A DNA stretch of 64,000 nucleotides from Cristatella mucedo (taxonomy: Eukaryota; Bryozoa; Phylactolaemata; Cristatellidae): contig WPIO01000012.1 of NCBI GenBank assembly GCA_009760855.2, positions 2,762,001 through 2,826,000 on the forward strand, in the 5' to 3' direction. Below the pieces are notes generated by a model. It was given only the letters and a program-made list of their open reading frames with translations. It made no database searches and had not been told where the DNA came from. The translations under genes were made by a program, and so were the position numbers. Below, piece after piece: positions 24,908 through 35,515 of this stretch. Position 1 is the first letter of the stretch; each line of letters starts with the position of its first letter.

Positions 24908-26424
24908 CCTCCCTCGGGGGGGGGGAACTCTCTTGCCCTATCTGTGTTCCAAAGTGACCTTTCACGTGACGACCACATCAGCTCCACAGTAAGCGACTTT
25001 CAGCTGGATATCATTGGAAAAATTGTAACCTGCTTAGACAAAGATACCATGCCCAAGTTGCTCCTTGCATTTGCGACATTCTGTCTCGTCTTCTTCAATT
25101 CACTGCTTGTATGTCTACCGGTCTATGCAATTAGGAGGCTCTGACAGTTGGCTCAAAACTCTTCAGCTAGGCTTGCCGTCGTATGCACTGCAGTTGCAAA
25201 ACTGCAGCACTTTTTGTCGACCTACACCGGCTACCAATCAAGCAATGTATCGACTTGAAGGTTTTGTCATTCGCTTTTAGATAACTTCATGTTCTTACTT
25301 CAGCCTATTTATCCGAACTACTTCCCAATCGGGCTAGGCATCCTACCATCTGCTCTTATGACTCAAGTCATCTGGCTGTGCCTCGAACCAACTTCAAATC
25401 CTTTGGAGACAGTGGCTTTAGTTTGTGTGCTGCCAAAGCCCAAAACTCACTCCTGACTGATGTCACGACATCCCCCAACTAGACATTTTAAAGATGCTAG
25501 AAATGATCTGTTTCTCACAGCAGTTGTTGCTTCCGTATGTGGTCTTAGATTTGCTAATGCATGCTGACACTGAATGTTATCGCTGATCAAATTAAGGGAG
25601 AATGTCAAGAAAATACCTATACAATTTGCCCGACAATCAAATATGTGCTTATGGTACCTTTCGAAAGACAAATTTGTTAGAACTGGGATCGGAAGTTCTG
25701 ACGACTTCCACATGAAAGAAAAATCGGTTATGCCAACCACACCTAACCCAGATGTTAACCGGAAGCAACAAATCTACAAATAAAAAATGTATCGATCTCT
25801 GCATCATACGTGACTCGTATCCCAACTTTTCGAACCTTAGTAGATCGCTATAGATGCTTGAAGCTTGTTGAGATGCATACTTGTAACTTGTATACCGCTA
25901 CATTTCCATGGTTGGTTTGTACCTTGTAACTTAAGTAACTCAACTGATATTTCACGTATCGGAATGAAATTTGAAATGCAAGTTCAACTTTGCTTTTTTT
26001 ACCCTATTTTTTATATTTTTGATTTCGGTTTCATGCATTTGGCTGTATGCGTCATCAAACGTCCTGGAGCTTTATTTCCCGTAATCATGGACATGTTCTG
26101 TCATGCAGAAGTTGTCAGAACTTCCGATCCCAGTTCTAACATTATTGTCTTTCGAAGGGTACCATACACACATATTCAATCGTCGGACAAATGTTTTAGG
26201 TATTTTCTTGACTTTCCCCATAACGTGCTTTCTTTACAGCTTCCGTGTATGCTCCTATATTTGCTTATGCATGCTGACACTGTGCATGCTATTACTGACC
26301 ATATTAACATGCTTTCTTTACAGAATGTGTAAAGCATCAGCGAAGAGGTTTTGCTCTCTGACTGAGCTATTGAAATGTCTTCCTATTATAATTAATATCA
26401 CTTACATGCATATCTCTTGCTCTT

Positions 26425-26462
<38 letters not shown>

Positions 26463-26503
26463 TCACTTACTCGCTCAATCACTCTGTTAGTTTCTCACTT
26501 AGC

Positions 26504-26548
<45 letters not shown>

Positions 26549-29500
26549 TCGCCCTTTATAAGCTCTTACATTTTCATTTTGATAGCACTGGTTTTGTGGT
26601 ACTTTGAACCATATTTGCATAAGCTTGATGCAGTAAATCGAGTGACCTCTGTTAGCAGTCCACCAGAACCTTCTGGGGATATACAATAACATCAGGCGCC
26701 GTGCAGCTTATCTGTTAGCTTGATGACTCACTATGACTAAGCCGGTGCCTTTGGCTGAGTGCTGAACATTGGCGATGCTATCTGTGCTGGCTGCATGGCT
26801 GTCTGTCTATTTCGCTGCCGTATTATCATTGCATGCAGCTCAGATAGAGCAGATGAGTGCACCCTGAGTGTCACTGACTGGTTGAATGTATCCTCATTGC
26901 CTATAACCACTGTTGAAGCTCACTGCCTGCCCAGCATCCTGTCGTGAGCATGTTTCTTTGAGACGACCCCCTGACCCACGGCAAAGGCTGGTGTGCAGAA
27001 AAACAAACTGCCTGAAGTTAAGCTGCGTTGCCCGAGCCAGAGCCCTCGGCGCTTCTTCTTATCCCAGCTGCTTGGACTCTTCCTTGATAAAATGCAGCCT
27101 CGAAACGCAGGCCGATAAGGCATCGGGTACGCACGCCCATGCCTCAAGCTGGTGACCTAGCTGTGAACTTGCTGATGCGCTGGCGCCTGTACATGTGAGA
27201 TGCTGTCTGTACGCACAAGATGCATGTACGAGATGCCCTGTTGATCGAAGATAGACGATAGCTTATGCTTTGACTGCTTTTGCTCCCGTGCAGATTGCGG
27301 CCCTAAATGCCGAGATGAATCAACTGGTCGAAAAAAGAATGAAAAGCATGGACCCAACCGACGACAAGCTGACCCTGTTCAGGCAGCAGGTATGGACAGC
27401 ATGTGCCCAGACCTGTTCCCTAGTGAAAGGCCGTGCAGTACTCTCACACACACACACTCCCCCACACCACGTGCTCAAAAGATTCCCGGCCCTTCTTACT
27501 CGCTGCCGTCGGAGCAACATCACTGTGAACCGAAGATGTGCTGCTGCTGGCGCGTGGCTGCTAGTCTCGAGACAGCGCTCTTCTGCCACCCGCAGGCAGC
27601 CATCATAGCACGCAAAAAGGAGGCTGCTGCAGAGATGCTCAACGATAGCCGAACAGAGTATCAGAAGATTGCAATGGAGCTCGAGGAGAAGAAGGGCGTG
27701 GCACAAGAGTCAGACAGCGGTGACGTGCTCAAAGGCGAGGACGTAAGTGGCACCTTCACCCTGGTTAAGCTGTTAGTCATTTCTGCCATTGGGCCATAGG
27801 TGTAAGCAGAAATTTAAATTAGGAGGGGGGCTGCATCTCCACCTTGACCCCGGGCTTGCCAATCATATTCAGAGTGAGAGGAAGCAGATTCGGCAGCGCT
27901 TTCCTCCTCCTGCCAGATCGAGTTAAGTAGCCTCCTTTCTGTGTGACCATGTGTCGCACTTTGCTGTATCGTCCTCCTGTGAGGTATCTGTGGTTAGATC
28001 TGACGAGCGGCAGCCCGTGCGTGCTGTTTTGGTACCGTGTCTGCTTTTATCTGATCTTTTAGTGAAGTTCATACACTGTGTGCCACACTGTGGTGTTAGT
28101 GCTTACATGGGTAGGAATGTTTTTATTCCCTGGCCCTGAGAACATTGCTAGGGCAAAGTCTGTCGAATCGATCCGGCTGTAGCACAGTCTTTGCATAAAC
28201 ATTCTAAGCTGAGTGGCTCATTGAGTTGCTTGCTATTGCTGCTGCTCGCTGCCACTGCTGCCTGCTGTTGCTTGTTGCACTTTTTCGCCATCGATCTCCA
28301 CGGTATTTCGGCAGTGCAGCATCACTGCGCTTGTGACTTGTCGGTCGTTGCAGTTCAAGCGCTATGTGAACAAGCTGAGAAGCAAGAGCACTGTATACAA
28401 GAAGAAGCGGCAAGAGATCTCGGACCTGCGCGCCGAGCACGGTGTGCTTGTGCGCACCATGGAGCTACTGAAGCAGCGTGACCAACACGTCAATCAGCAG
28501 CTGGTGAGCAACGGCCGTCTGCGGCAGCCGTAGCAGCTGCTACTGCTGAGAGACCTCAGAAGCACCTCAGTTGAGCTGAGCTCATCGCTAAGAAGCTTTC
28601 TGTCGAATCTAGGAGCTAAGGCTCAACTCAGGTTCAACCACGGAGGCGTGTACTTCTTTTGTCTTAAGAAAGTGCATGCAATAGTGAAGGCTCTTTTCAT
28701 GCTAGCCAGACCCCGGCTGTTAGCTCATTTTTACCACTGTCATCCATTGTTTTGAAAGTGCATGGTGATGCTTTCCGGAGTCGTGATCGAGCAGGTGCTA
28801 TTGACAATCTAGGGGATGCCTCCTGATCGACGGCAGTGACTGGTCGAGATTACTGCCGTCGTTGGCGCTTTGCTACCAGTATTTGAGAGCCAATCATCAC
28901 TAAGTTGCCGATGGTGCTTACTCTGCCTGGCCCTACTTTCCCTCTTTTGTCACGATCCTTCAGTTGGCTATGGAAAGCCTGCCACCACCCCTTGTTCCTT
29001 GGTTGACCCCTCGCCTCCGCCTATCTGATGCCATAGCAATCGTGTGAGCAGTTGCTTTGCTTCCACCTGGTAGTACTTTCGGTGAAGTGATAGGACTAGC
29101 TCTGACTCAGTCTGTGATAGAAGCTAGAAAGTTCGTCGCGTAAGTGCAATGTTTGTGCTCATGGGAAGAATGGGGCTCATTCAGAAGGACTTGCATGAGC
29201 TTTGCTGCTAATACATAAAGTTGGACAAGTCATCACTGCAATCATGACATTACGAGCAAACTGTTTTTACTGTCATGATCTGTGCCTCGGCTAGAAGCAG
29301 CCGTCAAGCAGACAGCAGGAACGTTGAGTCTACCCCAAATGCCTACACTCGTGGCATCATATTAACTTGATGTGCACCACTGCTGGTTGAGGCCTTTCCC
29401 CTCAGCTCCAGTCCCCTTCATGTCACCTCCCCGACTCCCTCTTCTCCCGTCCTGTCCTCTCCCGTCCTGTTTTTTCCAATCCATCCCTTTCATCTCATCC

Positions 29501-32500
29501 CATTCCATTTGATGCCATCTCGTCCCACCCCTCCCTGGAGGACATGCATGTATTGTACGCTCTCTGCTGGTGCATGCACTTTGTTGATCAGCATGCTGCT
29601 AACGCATGCAATGCTGATTTGCAGGCCGCTCTCGAGGCCAAGAAGGGCATATCGGGATTTCGGTCGACCCAGGAGGAGCTAGAGAAAGTGTCAACCATTA
29701 AGAGTGAGCTGGACGACATAAAGGGCCGGACACTAGAAGACATCTCCGAGATGGTACAGAAGCTTAATGTCAAAATAGCAGAGAAAAAGAGTGCCTTAGC
29801 ACCCATCATCAAAGAGCTACGACCGATGCGACAGAAGCATCAGGTGAGGATGTGGCTTAGGTCAAGCATTCATTCGATCTCCTACCTAGTTGATTGCCAC
29901 GGTCAGCGTTCAAGGCTAACGAAGCTAAGGTCTCTAGTTCTCGAGTTTCTGTTGCTTTACTTTTTATGTATCAGCATTTAGCTGCATTGCCAGCTAAATG
30001 ATCTGTCGATCGGTCAAAAATTGATCATTTATGCAGCTTTGCTTTGCCTAGCTGTGATGGTTTGTTATGGCCTTCGGACTGGTTTTTTGTTTGAATGCTT
30101 TTCGGCAGTATGTGAGCACATGCAGAAATGTTAACCATTTGCAGGCATGAGTACAACACATGTGCATACTTAGTGATGCACTAGCACTTGTTTGCTGGTG
30201 TAAACAATCATGTGACAATGCAGCCCTTCTTGACTGGATGTTATACCAGATTCGGGTTCCATAGTTAGGTGGTGTTTAAACGAGGCCAATGATCACGGCA
30301 TTTGTTTCTGTAGCTATTGACCTAATCATCACCTAGCCTGATCACCTCATTTTTCTATCTTGCTCATAATTGCAGTGATCTATCCCGGCTTATTCATCGC
30401 AGTATTGACTGAGTATCCAGCAGCATTGGATCAGTGCTCTGGACTTCATGCTTCCCAGTGCCATGTTTGGAAGAGCAGACTGGTACAGATGCAAGTCAGA
30501 TGCTGAGGTCAAGCTTGTATGTACTCGTAGTACATATCCATTGTCACTGAAGCTTTATAATAAAGCATCAGAGTTATTCTTGCTCAAAACCCGCCTGTAT
30601 GTGCTTTTGGAACAGGAAAAATTCCAAATGCCCATCAATGCTAGTCGCAGTCTATGAGTGTACCAATCAGGGCCTATCTTAGGATGTTCCGTTTAGGTCA
30701 AAATGACATTCTTTCAAGCACATCCCTTAGGGTTGTGCAGTATGGTGCATATTTCGGAATTCATGGCCATAACATGTCGTGGCTTGTGCCGCTGTGGCCA
30801 CTAATCCATGGCCCATTTTCTCGTTCTTTTAATGTGGTCGGATCCTCATTTTTCTGCTATAGTAGCTCATTTACTGCAACTCGTCAAAGCAATGTTGAAT
30901 TAGGTGTATGTCAAAGCTGGCCTACGGCTGGGTGGCCAAGATGACGAGCTATAAAAGAAGTAGCAACAGAGTTTTCCTACTTGCTTCATGTCATTCTACT
31001 TTGTACCTATTGTCTGCAATCCGGCTCCCACTAAGCACTTTTTCCGGTGCTCGATAGTTTGTGCTGTTGCATGCAGGATGAATGTCCTGCTGTCTTGCTG
31101 TCCTTCTTGTGCCTTTTTGCTTGGTGCGTTATTCGTGCTCTGCTACTCCACCCTACGTACGGTACACCGGCAGCACTTCTTTTAACTTGCCGACTGTGTA
31201 GCTATCAGCTCTAACTTCTTTTTCGTCGATTGTCTGCGAGTTTGAGCCGGCTGATTGATACCAGCATGGCCAGTCGGCAGCTACCGGATGCTGTGCACCC
31301 CCTGTCAAGGCTCCTTCTGGAAGGGTGAACATCTACTGGTAGCAGTCGGCTGACCTAATTAAGTAGTAACAGCAAACACCTCCCCTCCCTCTCCACCCCC
31401 TTGCCTAATGTGGTTGTGCAACGTTTCATGGAGGCGATTGGTCTCTCTCTCTCTCTCTCTCTCAGCTTCTGAAAAAATTCTATAGCGGCCTAAGGCAATT
31501 GTTCACTTGATAGCCAAGCAATCGAGGTTATTTCTTGTGCCTTGACTCGCCGTTCTAGGAGCTGCTTAGTAACTATGAAGAGGCAAAGTCGCGCTATGAC
31601 ACGGCAGCTGCCGGCTACGAGAGTAACAGAGCCAAATTGGAGCAGGTGAACGCCACAAGGAGCTGCACCTTTTGCTGCTGAGTGCTTACTATGCTATGCA
31701 TTGCCCCTCCCCAGCAGCAGGGTGTGGCACGGCTGGCATGTTTCCCTTCCTTTTGGACCGAGCACCTGGCTGATGCTGGCTTGACTTGACTGCTACTGCG
31801 TGCAGCATCGCGTGGCCCAGCAGCTACCATTACACCTGGCCCTACCTTGCTTTCACTCGCAGCAGCTTTTTGTTATCAGTTGATCTTTTTCCGTTGCATT
31901 TTGCATCCTGCCTTGGTTTAGAAAAATCTTTAATTGCGATATCTGCCGGTGATTGAATGATTTTTCTGTTGTCATTGCGGCTGTGGCTGGTGATGTGGTC
32001 CCTGTCTCAGCTAGCCAGCTGATCGTGCGTGCAGGAAGTGCGCAGCTACAGGGAGGAGTGCTCTGCCGAAGAGTCGCGGCTCTTCTATCTTAACTGCATG
32101 AAAAAGATAATTGACGTGCAGCACCATCGAATCACCGAGGAGATGAAAATGTACACATCCTCCGATCCCCAGGAACGGAAGAAGTCATACAGGTATTCAC
32201 GCAAGCCTTGTGTCTTGCTGCCCATTACCTACACTCTCTGCCAAGCGCATGAGCCTATCCGTCTAATTGTTTGGCTCGTACTCGGTACTGAGCAGTCCTT
32301 CCTTTAGGATTAACGGTCGCCGGCGTATATTGCATTCAGATGTGCTCAGGATTTTCAGACAGTTATCCAATTGCTGCTTTATTTTGATCTATTGCTCAAG
32401 TGACCATATTTAAAAAGACACTAAATTTCATCCATTTATCACAGCATTTAGTGGGTCAATGGGATTCGTCCTTTATATGCTTATGCGTGCTGACACTGTG

Positions 32501-32669
32501 CATGCTGCTACTAACCATGTTTGCAAGCTTCCCCTTGCATGTCACCCCTTACCGTGCTATGCCTGTTGTCATCGACCATGCTGCTACTAACCATATGATC
32601 GTGCTTTTTTTGGCAAATGTCAAGTGCCTAGAAAAGAGAGTTCTCCGAGAGGGCTATATCAAATGTATT

Positions 32670-32708
<39 letters not shown>

Positions 32709-33117
32709 AGTGCTAGATCGTGTTTCTGTCTTGACTTGTGATTCAAATTCTTTCAATCTTTCTGAATCGCTGCTGTCGCATGGCTGCTGTAGCTTCTCGT
32801 CGGCATTAGCATTGTCTTCCTTCAAAAGTAGCCACGTGGTACTTTTTCTTTCTCGTATCAGAGAGCAGTTCAACAGAAAGATCCAGGAGCAGGAAAGCCT
32901 GGGCAAGAGCCTGCGTGAAAAGCAGAAGACGGTGCGCGAAACCCACGGACCGAGCATGAAGCAAATGAAGATGTGGAAGGATTTCGAGCGGCTCATGGAA
33001 TGCAAGAGAAGATGTGCTGCCGGTGGCGACCGACAATCGAGCACATCTGCTGCTGCTGCTGCTCGGATGGGTTTTCAAGGCAGACAAGACGTCGGCGAGG
33101 ACAGACTGGTGCTGTAA
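16328..33117 (+). CDS. IFT81: Intraflagellar transport protein 81 (14 exons, complete)
   Basis: Exons: 16328-16471, 18421-18521, 20933-21113, 22895-23050, 23652-23762, 23946-24030, 24192-24355, 27294-27389, 27596-27742, 28354-28503, 29625-29843, 31559-31645, 32035-32192, 32862-33117. All phases match and give 684 codons plus TAA (human protein 676 aa). IFT81 is an IFT-B core component; with IFT74 it binds tubulin and carries cargo along the axoneme. The N terminus ([19 protein letters not shown].. [15 protein letters not shown]) is the calponin-homology-like IFT81 domain, through RAYLARFL near residue 115. The rest is coiled coil, with family landmarks [74 protein letters not shown] and the ending GEDRLVL. 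A short alanine run (GCT repeat) before the C terminus is unusual. The start ATG matches the family start exactly. Confidence 0.97.
16951..17275 (-). mobile_element. SINE-2 copy flanked by CT/TCTA microsatellites
   Basis: Core about 17010-17190. On the minus strand it reads GAGCCGTGATAGCAC (box A side), GGTAAGGCGGCTGC and GGGCTCGAACCC (box B), then CCACTGCAAGCGGTGGTGAT. Pyrimidine tracts CTCT/CTAT lie on both sides (16951-17008 and 17196-17275). In IFT81 intron 1. Confidence 0.65.
17276..18420. other. Remainder of IFT81 intron 1
   Basis: AT-richer sequence with a few 60-115-codon open frames on the minus strand and no family resemblance. Nothing named. Confidence 0.4.
18950..19030 (-). mobile_element. 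Short reversed element tail
   Basis: AACAATAATAACCATAAGG, GTCGCTTGTATAGTGTGC and TTTAGGCACTTCAC resemble the reversed tail at 48285. Confidence 0.5.
19090..19205 (+). mobile_element. LINE-A 3' tail
   Basis: AAATGTAAAGTACCTAGAAA, then GAGATTGAGTTTGCTGATGG and an ATT run. Confidence 0.65.
19206..19830 (-). mobile_element. LINE-A ORF2 C-terminal fragment, reversed
   Basis: Minus-strand translation contains [38 protein letters not shown] and [18 protein letters not shown], the C-terminal region typical of L2/CR1-type retrotransposons. Frames are broken. Confidence 0.8.
20040..20235 (-). mobile_element. SINE-1 copy, reversed
   Basis: TTCATTTGTAAAGCATCCTA, AGAGAACAATCTCGATTC (tail), then GGCTTGAGCCTGCAACCTCG (box B region) and GGTCTGGGCGAGCACCTTAA (head). 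Confidence 0.55.
21545..21675 (+). mobile_element. LINE-A 3' end
   Basis: GAGCATGCTACCACTAGCCA, TGTAAAGTACCTAGAAAGAG and AGTTCTCTAAGGGCG, ending in ATT repeats. Confidence 0.65.
21975..22495. mobile_element. Reversed LINE-A piece abutting a forward LINE-A 3' end
   Basis: About 21975-22320 matches reversed ORF2 sequence. From about 22320 a forward 3' UTR begins (GCATGCTGACCCTGTGCATG, CGTGTTTCCTTTGCAGCAAA, GCCTAGAAAGAGATTGAGTT) and ends in ATT repeats. Orientation switches at about 22320. Confidence 0.6.
22500..22870. mobile_element. LINE-B fragment, LINE-A tail and reversed LINE-A piece
   Basis: GGAACCGTCTTTAACGGTGA and ACTAGTTCCTTGGTACTGTC resemble LINE-B at about 58710. They run into AAAGCCTAGAAAGAGATTGA and an ATT run (LINE-A tail), then a reversed LINE-A segment. 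Confidence 0.55.
23434..23499. repeat. Intronic hairpin in IFT81 intron 4
   Basis: Arms GGCATGCAGTGCTG (23434-23447) and CAGCACTGCATGCC (23486-23499) are exact reverse complements around a GC-rich loop. It sits just upstream of a long CT tract. Confidence 0.75.
23509..23596. repeat. CT microsatellite, about 88 bp
   Basis: Uninterrupted CT dinucleotides on the sense strand in IFT81 intron 4, about 55 bp before the next exon's acceptor. The Leu/Ser and Arg/Glu ORFs here are artefacts of it. Confidence 0.95.
24529..24910. repeat. CT and TCTA microsatellites around a SINE-2 fragment
   Basis: CT run, then about 20 TCTA units to about 24655. A SINE-2-like fragment follows (AGCCTCTGTTTTTATGGTAG, GCTATCACC, at about 24690-24780), then a CT run of roughly 90 bp (24812-24902) ending in CCCT repeats and ten G. 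Confidence 0.8.
24935..25500 (+). mobile_element. LINE-A ORF2 fragment in IFT81 intron 7
   Basis: Forward translation recalls the C-terminal region ([20 protein letters not shown]-like and [20 protein letters not shown]). It then matches the 3' part at 6.3 kb (CCTCGAACCAACTTCAAATC, CTTTGGAGACAGTGGCTTTA). Confidence 0.7.
25505..26395. repeat. Long imperfect inverted repeat ending in a LINE-A 3' end
   Basis: The reverse complement of about 25507-25712 matches about 26104-26292, for example CAGAACTTCCGATCCCAGTT with CTAACA, and TAGGTATTTTCTTGAC. About 390 bp lie between the arms. The right arm continues into a LINE-A 3' UTR (GCATGCTGACACTGTGCATG) and a degraded tail. Confidence 0.7.
26424..26548. 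repeat. Two CT microsatellites
   Basis: CT tracts at about 26424-26456 and 26509-26543 on the IFT81 sense strand, separated by a short Leu/Thr-coding-like spacer. Confidence 0.9.
26550..27293. other. End of IFT81 intron 7
   Basis: No repeat family or gene recognised. Confidence 0.4.
28504..29624. other. IFT81 intron 10, nothing recognised
   Basis: About 1.1 kb, moderately GC-balanced. Short pyrimidine-rich repeats near 29440-29500 (CTCCCGTCCTGT twice). No gene. Confidence 0.4.
29844..31558. other. IFT81 intron 11
   Basis: About 1.7 kb without a recognised element apart from a short CT tract at 31443-31463 near the next exon. Confidence 0.4.
32395..32708 (+). mobile_element. LINE-A 3' end in IFT81 intron 13
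   Basis: TTTAAAAAGACACTAAATTT, GTGGGTCAATGGGATTCGTC, the repeated 3' UTR motif GCTGACACTGTGCATGCTGC, then AGTGCCTAGAAAAGAGAG and about nine ATT units. Confidence 0.8.
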
Positions 33118-33427
33118 GGTCGGCAAGAAGGTTATGTACGTTTTGGCAAGAGCTTTACTCCATTGCTCCTCAACTTATCACCGCATATCGTCAGCAAGGC
33201 AGCCTATACAGATGTTGCAATAGCTTCTGCCGAGCTCTAGTATTACCGTTGAGCTTGAGAAATGACTACTGCTACCAAACGCATGTATATATTTCTCCTC
33301 TGCGGCACTTTCAGTCACTCAAATGTATAACACTATCATTTTATAATACAGATTTAATATCATTATCCAGCTGGGCCCTGATCTTTTAGTCTATGAAGGT
33401 CCATGTACCCTGTTGAGAATGTGTTGA

Positions 33428-33433
33428 AATAAA
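33428..33433 (+). terminator. Likely IFT81 polyadenylation signal (AATAAA)
   Basis: Canonical AATAAA about 310 bp after the IFT81 stop codon. I saw no earlier canonical hexamer in the 3' UTR. Confidence 0.6.
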
Positions 33434-33689
33434 GAAGGCAAATTTATGGAGCATCTGCCCAAGAAAGTGCAAGCAAGCACTTATCTTCCTTAACCGCAAA
33501 TAGAGCTTCAGAGAGGCAATAGTCCTGCAAGGCTTTACGATCAGTTGGGAAGACCTCGAATCCTTCTTGAAGAAGGAATATATCCTAGGCTTAGGTAACC
33601 GTTCCTCAATTAAAAAATCCTTACATAGGCAGCACCTGGTATAATAGGCAGCCTACCCCATTGTAGGTCCACGCTTAAGAGATGGCCAA

Positions 33690-33990
33690 TCCATATTTTA
33701 ACTTTCGCTTGAACGATCGACGAACACCGTGACATCAACAATCAACGTCCTTTGTGTGCTTATGCTTATGCCCTCTGTTGCTGACGATATCTACATGTTG
33801 ACCCTCTATGTGCATATGCATATTACATCTAACGATGACAATGGGAATTCTACTAGTAAACATTCGGTCATGCTTTCTTTACAGCATATGTACATTGCCT
33901 AGAGAGAAGTCCAGCTGCCTAAGGCGCTATACAAATATATTATTGTTATTACTATTAGTAGTAGTAGTAGTAGTAGCAGCAGCAGCAGCA
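33690..33990 (+). mobile_element. LINE-A 3' end downstream of IFT81
   Basis: TCCTTTGTGTGCTTATGC, ATGTTGACCCTCTATGTGC, ACATTGCCTAGAGAGAAGTC and a mixed ATT/AGT/AGC triplet tail (33935-33995). Confidence 0.65.
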
Positions 33991-34164
33991 GTAGTATTAA
34001 CGTCGTACTCGGTCATCTTGTTCTGGCTGTTGAAATAAATGTTGTGCTTTCAAAGGGACCGTGTAAGCTTTTGGACCAGAAACATTAAACTTCTGCTCTG
34101 GTTTGACAACCAAGCTCTTGAGGCGTCAGGCGATGATTAATAATTTTATTTGGCATAAATACGA

Positions 34165-34400
34165 GGGTAATAACGCAATAATAATAATAATAATAATAAT
34201 GTACTTGATAAAGCGCCCTCAGATAACTTAATCTCTTTCTAGGCGCTTTACATTTGCTGCAAAGGGAAATCCAATTGAATGGTAAGTAAAATCATGCTTG
34301 AAAAACAAACAAAATGAATAACATGGTTAGGGTGACATGCACAGGGTCAGCATGCAAATGTGGTTAGTGGCAGCATGCACAGTGTCAGCACGCATAAGAA
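34165..34400 (-). mobile_element. LINE-A 3' end, reversed
   Basis: AATAATAATAATAATAAT, TAATCTCTTTCTAGGCGCTT, ACATTTGCTGCAAAGG, then GGTGACATGCACAGGGTCAG. Confidence 0.8.
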
Positions 34401-35438
34401 CGTGAAGGGTTGGTATCTGCTTTACATTGCAAAAAAAGGAAATGCCTATTAATTGTAATGTTGCCTTCGATCATGCTACTTAAACGGATATGTAACTGAA
34501 CAAAATTGTCAACATCCTGGAATATGCTCATAGTCAAGGTCATCGCAATAACTTCCTCATTGCATAACATCCTCGATGGCTCGTGAAAAAGTTGGGTATG
34601 TAAAGGTGATGTGTACGTTCTTCTAAAAATAAATTAGACACTCGAAATTTGTATGCTCAATAATTCTCTAGGACTCAGTTACTGCTCCGCAAAGTCTTCT
34701 TCGTATGTTTAAACTGAGTGTGTCATTAGGCAAGCCTGATATATTATTCATCTCACAGACATTTTTTCAAACGTCAAGTAAGGTCCAGCGGGCTACCACC
34801 CGTACTTGGAAATGCCTAACGTGAAACGGAACACGGTTAGTGGGAGCAAACGACAGATGAAAAGTACCCGGGGCTTACTAAGTATAAGGCAGATCATCTT
34901 AACTGCGGCCCATTGAATGACATCCATTGCAATGCTGAAATAGTTGCTCAATTATCAATTCATATTCTCAGTTTAGCAGCATACGAGAGATTTGCAAGAG
35001 ACGTTTCAAATGGTTTTGGTTTTGATTGCCATCTAAAAACACGAAGCAAGGCAGTCGTTTTTTCACGCGGATTTTAACGCTGCAGACAGGCTTAGGTGCA
35101 TGAATCGTACATATTCATACGTACATGGGGGAGGTTTTTCGAAAACAGAGCCATCGGGCCCATGACTGTGATCGAAGGTGACTTAAGGCCAGTCTAATCC
35201 AACTTTAGTTCTTCGAGTGCTAAAATTTGCAGGATTTCTAGGACTAAGTCATAATGGCTAATTACGCGTCCTCTCACTCCATATCAGCTAAGCAGAAAAA
35301 ATAGGTAAATGCTGCTGCGACCGCCAAGGTGTAGCTCTAAGATGCTTGATGTAGGCGACTACGGTCGAGGATCTTTTGCTGGAGGTTGTCTGGTTCGCCT
35401 CCACAAAGTATGTCACTTTATCGAGGCTAACCACCCTT
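34401..35438. other. Intergenic, nothing recognised
   Basis: AT-balanced spacer between IFT81 and the CpG island. No element or gene seen. Confidence 0.4.
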
Positions 35439-35454
35439 TTGGTTTATCGCTTGG

Positions 35455-35515
35455 CAATTTGATTGGCACTCCAGCACACGCTCTGTGAGCGTATGCTGGA
35501 GTGCCAATCAAATTG
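35455..35515. repeat. 61-nt near-perfect hairpin
   Basis: The left arm starts CAATTTGATTGGCACTCCAG and the right arm ends CTGGAGTGCCAATCAAATTG. The arms are 29 nt with one mismatch and a 3-nt TGT loop (35484-35486). Outside a small internal loop, TTGGTTTAT (35439) pairs with ATAAACCAA (about 35521-35529), extending the foldback to about 90 nt. It could be a short foldback transposon, an RNA hairpin or a recent palindromic duplication. Confidence 0.9.
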
